Origin: Actinomycetota bacterium
Lineage (GTDB): Bacteria > Actinomycetota > Acidimicrobiia > Acidimicrobiales > Poriferisodaliceae
Direction of reading: 5' to 3'
NCBI GenBank assembly: GCA_002731665.1
Contig: PCCJ01000109.1
Location: 1-9,837 of the forward strand
DNA: 9,837 nucleotides
The first letter of the stretch is position 1. Each line of letters starts with the position of its first letter. Below the pieces are notes generated by a model that was given only the letters and a program-made list of their open reading frames with translations, did no database searches and was not told where the DNA came from. This document shows positions 7,361 through 9,837 of this stretch, piece after piece. A program made the translations under genes and the position numbers.

Positions 7361-7735
7361 ATGGCAAATCCCGACGAAGTTGTAACCAGGTTTATAGAAG
7401 CTATCGAAAGACGAGAACTAGACACAGCAATGAATTTCGTGACCGAAGATTGCTTCTACGACAACGTGCCCATCGGGTCTATGACCGGCAAAGCTAAGAT
7501 GACAGATTTTTTAAGCGGACTTTTGAAAGGCCCTGGCCCAGTTGAATTTGAAGTGATCCGCCAAGCTTCAAGTGGTAACACGGTTATGAATGAGCGCATT
7601 GACCGTTTTACTACCGGAAGCGGAAAGAAAATAGAGCTACAGGTCATGGGAGTCTTCGAAGTAGAAAACGATCTAATCATGTTCTGGCGCGACTACTTCG
7701 ACAATGGCATGTTTATGAAACAACTCAAAGGTTGA
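7361..7735 (+). CDS. Limonene-1,2-epoxide hydrolase-like protein
   Basis: Small cofactor-free hydrolase with a SnoaL/NTF2-like curved-sheet fold; relatives add water to epoxides such as limonene-1,2-epoxide to give diols. The 124 residues carry the Asp-Arg-Asp catalytic triad pattern of limonene epoxide hydrolase: Arg79 and Asp81 in NERIDRF, and Asp111 in FWRDYFD. The water-positioning Tyr33 and Asn35 lie in FYDNVP. The spacings match my recollection of the Rhodococcus enzyme (Tyr53, Asn55, Arg99, Asp101, Asp132) within one residue. It begins MANPDEVVTRFIEA, the normal family start. It is divergent from the SDR, which could oxidise the diol product (inference), and is followed by an inverted repeat and the UGSC selenoprotein gene on the same strand. 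Confidence 0.85.
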   Translation: MANPDEVVTRFIEAIERRELDTAMNFVTEDCFYDNVPIGSMTGKAKMTDFLSGLLKGPGPVEFEVIRQASSGNTVMNERIDRFTTGSGKKIELQVMGVFEVENDLIMFWRDYFDNGMFMKQLKG

Positions 7736-7754
7736 AGTCATTAAGGTAGAATCG

Positions 7755-7781
7755 ATATTGCGTCTGTGATAGACGCAATAT
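7755..7781. repeat. Perfect 11-bp inverted repeat before the selenoprotein gene
   Basis: Arms 7755-7765 (atattgcgtct) and 7771-7781 (agacgcaatat) are exact reverse complements around the 5-base centre gtgat. The repeat begins 20 bp after the epoxide-hydrolase stop and ends 5 bp before the Shine-Dalgarno of the next gene. No T-run follows, so it is either a regulator-binding operator, an RNA hairpin controlling readthrough, or a weak terminator. Sequence alone does not separate these. Confidence 0.7.
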
Positions 7782-7786
7782 AACGT

Positions 7787-7792
7787 AAGGGG
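7787..7792 (+). promoter_or_regulatory. Shine-Dalgarno site of the UGSC gene
   Basis: AAGGGG followed by eight bases and ATG 7801. It fixes the start of the selenoprotein gene and sits just after the inverted repeat, so a hairpin there could affect initiation. Confidence 0.65.
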
Positions 7793-7800
7793 AAAATTCT

Positions 7801-8346
7801 ATGGTAGCAGTAGTCGAATTTCTAGATCCCCGGGGAGAGCCGGAAACTATTCCTGAGCCATACGGTCTCAGCCTCGATCTTGGGACCACTCATACCATTG
7901 GTCTAGTTGCTAACGGGTTTCCAGGGAGCGTGCGCTTTCTAGATCATATCGAAAAAGCATTGGCACAAGAAATTCCTTCAGCTTCATTTGTGAGGTACGA
8001 CAAGGGTGATGCCTCCAGTGTTCTGTCAGCTTCAGCGCTCGAAAATATCCAGGCTGAGTGCCAAGCGATAGTAGCTGCCTACGGCCATTGAGGCAGTTGC
8101 ACTTCTGGCACCGTGCGTGACAGCATTCTTACAGCTCGACTCGGAATTCCGGCCGTGGCATTAGTTACCGAAGCCTTTTGGCCTCAAGGTAACTTTGTTG
8201 CAAACTCGACCGGGATGCCAGATATTCCGCGCGTGAAACTGCCACATCCGATAGCTGGAAGCGGAGAAGATAATATGAGCAAAGTTGCTACAAACGTTGC
8301 CCCGAAAATAATTCAGTTCTTGGCTAATAAGAACGGTTTAAATTAA
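7801..8346 (+). CDS. UGSC-family selenoprotein, TGA at codon 97 read as selenocysteine
   Basis: Putative redox-active selenoprotein of the uncharacterised UGSC family; reaction and partner unknown. Codons 1-96 are open from ATG 7801 (good Shine-Dalgarno) to TGA 8089-8091, and the same frame continues open to TAA 8344-8346, giving 181 residues. The TGA is followed directly by Gly98-Ser99-Cys100, so selenocysteine gives YGH-U-GSC-TSGTVRDS, the family signature, with Sec and Cys spaced to form a selenenylsulfide. The part after the TGA is family-typical: LGIPAVALVTEAFWPQG, a GMPDIPRVKLPHPI segment and a helical end. The N-terminal part has DLGTTHTIGLVANGFPGS. A conventional gene caller would split this into two fragments, the second from GTG 8113. 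A nonsense mutation is the alternative, but the exact position at U makes that unlikely. The next gene starts 5 bp after the stop. Confidence 0.9.
8089..8091 (+). other. In-frame TGA, predicted selenocysteine codon
   Basis: The TGA lies in frame between two coding halves and directly before GSC. Homologues of this family have either Sec or Cys here (U/C-GSC). Recoding needs SelB, tRNA-Sec and a SECIS element; only the last could be in the window. Confidence 0.88.
8105..8123 (+). promoter_or_regulatory. Candidate bacterial SECIS hairpin
   Basis: Hand folding gives CUG 8105-8107 paired with CAG 8121-8123, a G-A mismatch (8108/8120), CAC 8109-8111 paired with GUG 8117-8119, and a five-base loop CGUGC (8112-8116). 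The loop has G then U at its second and third positions and starts 20 nt after the TGA. Both fit the known pattern of bacterial SECIS elements: a short stem inside the coding region, a G early in the loop and a spacing of roughly 16-37 nt. The stem is short and no energy calculation was possible. A competing fold pairs 8093-8102 with 8113-8124. Confidence 0.5.
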
Positions 8347-8351
8347 CTCAC

Positions 8352-9425
8352 ATGTTCGATGCCAAATCCGAAAATGATGCTCTCGAGAGTCTCCACCAAA
8401 TGGGATGTACCGATGGCCTTCCTGTAGTCGTGCCAACACCTGAGCGAGTCTCAAGAATGGCTCTCGCTACGGGACTTGATCCTGATCTCAATTTAGGGAT
8501 CATGGGGCCTATGCATGGTGTCGCTACCGTAGAAAAAGTAGCCGTAGCGGCAGTAATGGCTGGTTGCACACCTGACCACGCACCCATTGTTGTCGCAGCA
8601 ATTCGTGCTGTCTGCAAACCCGAATTTGATTTAACCGAGATGCAAAGCACAACTCATTGCACGGCACCATTAGTTATTGTCACGGGAGCGGCGAGATACT
8701 CATGCGGTCGCGTAGCTTCAGGTTTCGGAGCGCTTGGCCCAGGGCATCGCGCTAATGCCTCGATAGGGAGAGCTTTACGGCTTGCGATGCTTAACATTGG
8801 TGGAGCACGTCCTGGTACTTCTGATATGTCGCTCCACGGACATCCCGGCAAATTTACTTATTGCATTGCTGAAGATGAAGAGAACAGTCCTTTCCCCGGA
8901 CTACACACCTCGTTTGGGTACGAAGCTGACCAAAGTGCTGTAATCATTACCGGCGCAGAAGCACCACATTCAACAATGTTTAGCGGTGATGCAGATGATC
9001 CCGCTTCGATAGATTGCCTCCTAAATGTTATCTCCATGGTCATGGCAAATCCAGGAAGCAACAACGTTCACCTGCGCGATGGTTCTTTTTCCATCATTCT
9101 GAATCCTGATCACGCAGAAATTATAAAACGAGCAGGTTTAACTCGAGAAGACACGCAGTCAGAGCTAACAAGAAGAGCCACCATTTCAGTTGGCACTCTC
9201 AGAAAAGTGGGCTCAAAATTTTCAGTTCGAGATGATCAAAACGACGACGAGTTAGTTCAGGTACTCAAGGACCCGAGTAAAATTATTTTGTTTCAAGCGG
9301 GTGGTAGTGGTCTCTACACCATGGTAATGCCATCTTGGTGTGCTGGGCCGCACAAAAATGCTGTTGTCCATGCAGAGATAGAACTCGATCAAGCCTGTGA
9401 GATTCCGGCTATGACACTACAATGA
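8352..9425 (+). CDS. Uncharacterised protein, conserved-type neighbour of UGSC genes
   Basis: Function unknown; 357 residues, no signal peptide or membrane segment. I recognise the pattern from uncharacterised bacterial proteins: [11 protein letters not shown] (19-29), a [17 protein letters not shown] helix (about 56-72), [12 protein letters not shown] (about 101-112), [16 protein letters not shown] (about 129-144) with LNIGGARPG, and [15 protein letters not shown] (about 163-177). These Gly-, His- and acidic-rich blocks look like an active or cofactor site, but no known catalytic motif can be named. It starts 5 bp after the selenoprotein stop and ends 4 bp before the MaoC gene, so the three are almost certainly one transcript and the product probably acts with the UGSC protein (inference). 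Translation likely depends on coupling, as no clear Shine-Dalgarno precedes ATG 8352. Confidence 0.8.
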   Translation: MFDAKSENDALESLHQMGCTDGLPVVVPTPERVSRMALATGLDPDLNLGIMGPMHGVATVEKVAVAAVMAGCTPDHAPIVVAAIRAVCKPEFDLTEMQSTTHCTAPLVIVTGAARYSCGRVASGFGALGPGHRANASIGRALRLAMLNIGGARPGTSDMSLHGHPGKFTYCIAEDEENSPFPGLHTSFGYEADQSAVIITGAEAPHSTMFSGDADDPASIDCLLNVISMVMANPGSNNVHLRDGSFSIILNPDHAEIIKRAGLTREDTQSELTRRATISVGTLRKVGSKFSVRDDQNDDELVQVLKDPSKIILFQAGGSGLYTMVMPSWCAGPHKNAVVHAEIELDQACEIPAMTLQ

Positions 9426-9429
9426 ATTC

Positions 9430-9837
9430 ATGATTGATGAGCGACCTCATGGTGGATTGTGGCTAGAAGAACTTACTCCAGGGCTCATAGTCCGTCACCG
9501 TATACGCAGAACCGTAACCGAAACTGACAACATCATGTTCACGACGATGACGATGAACCCTGCTGCACTTCATCTAGATTTCGATTACGCCGAAAAAGAA
9601 ACTCAGTTTGGGCAACCCTTAGTCAACTCGATGTTTACCGCAGCTCTCATAGTCGGAATTTCGGTACACGAAACAACGCATGGAACAACCGTCGCTAATC
9701 TCGGGTTCGACAGCATGAACTTCCCAGCACCAGTATTTCATGGTGACACCCTAAGGGTTGAAAGTGAAGTAATTTCATCTCGAGAATCAAGCAGCAAACC
9801 TGATCAAGGGACTGTCTTATTTGAGCATCGAGCGCAT
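9430..9837 (+). CDS. MaoC-like hydratase, 5' part (runs off right edge)
   Basis: Likely hot-dog-fold (R)-specific enoyl-CoA hydratase or mesaconyl-CoA-hydratase-like enzyme. ATG 9430 opens 136 codons to the window end. Visible: [24 protein letters not shown] at the N-terminus in family style, then the region of the usual Asp/His catalytic site with [30 protein letters not shown], and [17 protein letters not shown], which matches the strand after the helix in MaoC proteins. The C-terminal part is absent, so completeness cannot be judged. It follows the uncharacterised gene by 4 bp and is the third gene of the selenoprotein operon. Presence of a CoA-ester enzyme suggests acyl-CoA chemistry in this cluster, but no CoA ligase is in view. 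Confidence 0.85.
   Translation, partial: MIDERPHGGLWLEELTPGLIVRHRIRRTVTETDNIMFTTMTMNPAALHLDFDYAEKETQFGQPLVNSMFTAALIVGISVHETTHGTTVANLGFDSMNFPAPVFHGDTLRVESEVISSRESSSKPDQGTVLFEHRAH

Noticed and set aside
7779..7784. TATAAC as a -10 box for the selenoprotein operon
   Set aside because: The upstream hexamers are weak and transcription would start inside the Shine-Dalgarno region; not convincing.
8093..8124. Longer imperfect hairpin as the SECIS element
   Set aside because: It needs a mismatch, a wobble and a two-base bulge, and its ten-base loop begins only about 11 nt after the TGA with no G at its start; the 8105-8123 fold fits the known pattern better.
7801..8346. Two independent small genes (7801-8091 and 8113-8346) or a pseudogene
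   Set aside because: Both halves share one frame, the second lacks its own Shine-Dalgarno, and the separating TGA falls exactly at the U of a UGSC motif.
8348..8650. Open frame of 100 codons on the minus strand
   Set aside because: It is antisense to the well-patterned 357-residue gene and low in plausible motifs.
9422..9433. ATG overlapping the stop of the 357-residue gene
   Set aside because: It runs into a stop after three codons; the MaoC frame starts at ATG 9430.

Overview
The window looks like a chromosomal stretch from an actinobacterium with unusually moderate GC (about half, by eye). The main clue is a partial gene at the left edge that reads as MshC, the cysteine ligase of mycothiol biosynthesis, which is essentially confined to Actinobacteria. 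A marine or freshwater Acidimicrobiia-type lineage would fit, but that placement is inference. No rRNA, tRNA, insertion sequence, integrase or CRISPR array was seen, and genes are tightly packed throughout.

Layout. (1) 1-825, minus: 5' part of mshC, running off the left edge. (2) 910-4739, plus: four genes close together, namely two tandem, diverged paralogues that resemble the EreA/ChaN/Tiki-like fold but have lost key acidic/histidine positions, then a HAD-type 5'-nucleotidase-like phosphatase whose stop overlaps the start of a Nudix hydrolase. (3) 4749-6396, minus: a cobalt-type nitrile hydratase set in the order beta, alpha, accessory protein, with translational coupling. An NAD-type short-chain dehydrogenase (6529-7302) lies upstream on the same strand. 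(4) 7361-9837, plus: a limonene-epoxide-hydrolase-like enzyme, a perfect 11-bp inverted repeat, then a three-gene run of a UGSC-family protein, a 357-residue uncharacterised protein, and a MaoC-type hydratase cut by the right edge.

The highlight is the gene at 7801-8346. Read conventionally it breaks into two short ORFs separated by an in-frame TGA at 8089-8091. The TGA is followed directly by Gly-Ser-Cys, so reading TGA as selenocysteine restores the U-G-S-C signature for which this family is named and gives one 181-residue protein. A short hairpin with a G-U in its apical loop sits 20 nt past the TGA, where a bacterial SECIS element should be. The tightly spaced neighbour (8352-9425) and the MaoC gene 4 bp further on suggest a selenoprotein-centred operon of unknown chemistry.

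How the genes may work together (inference): epoxide hydrolase, dehydrogenase, nitrile hydratase and MaoC hydratase are all small-molecule hydration/oxidation enzymes, so the right half resembles a catabolic or detoxification island. The left half looks like housekeeping (mycothiol, nucleotide sanitation) plus an unknown paralogue pair. Nothing in the window fixes the substrate.
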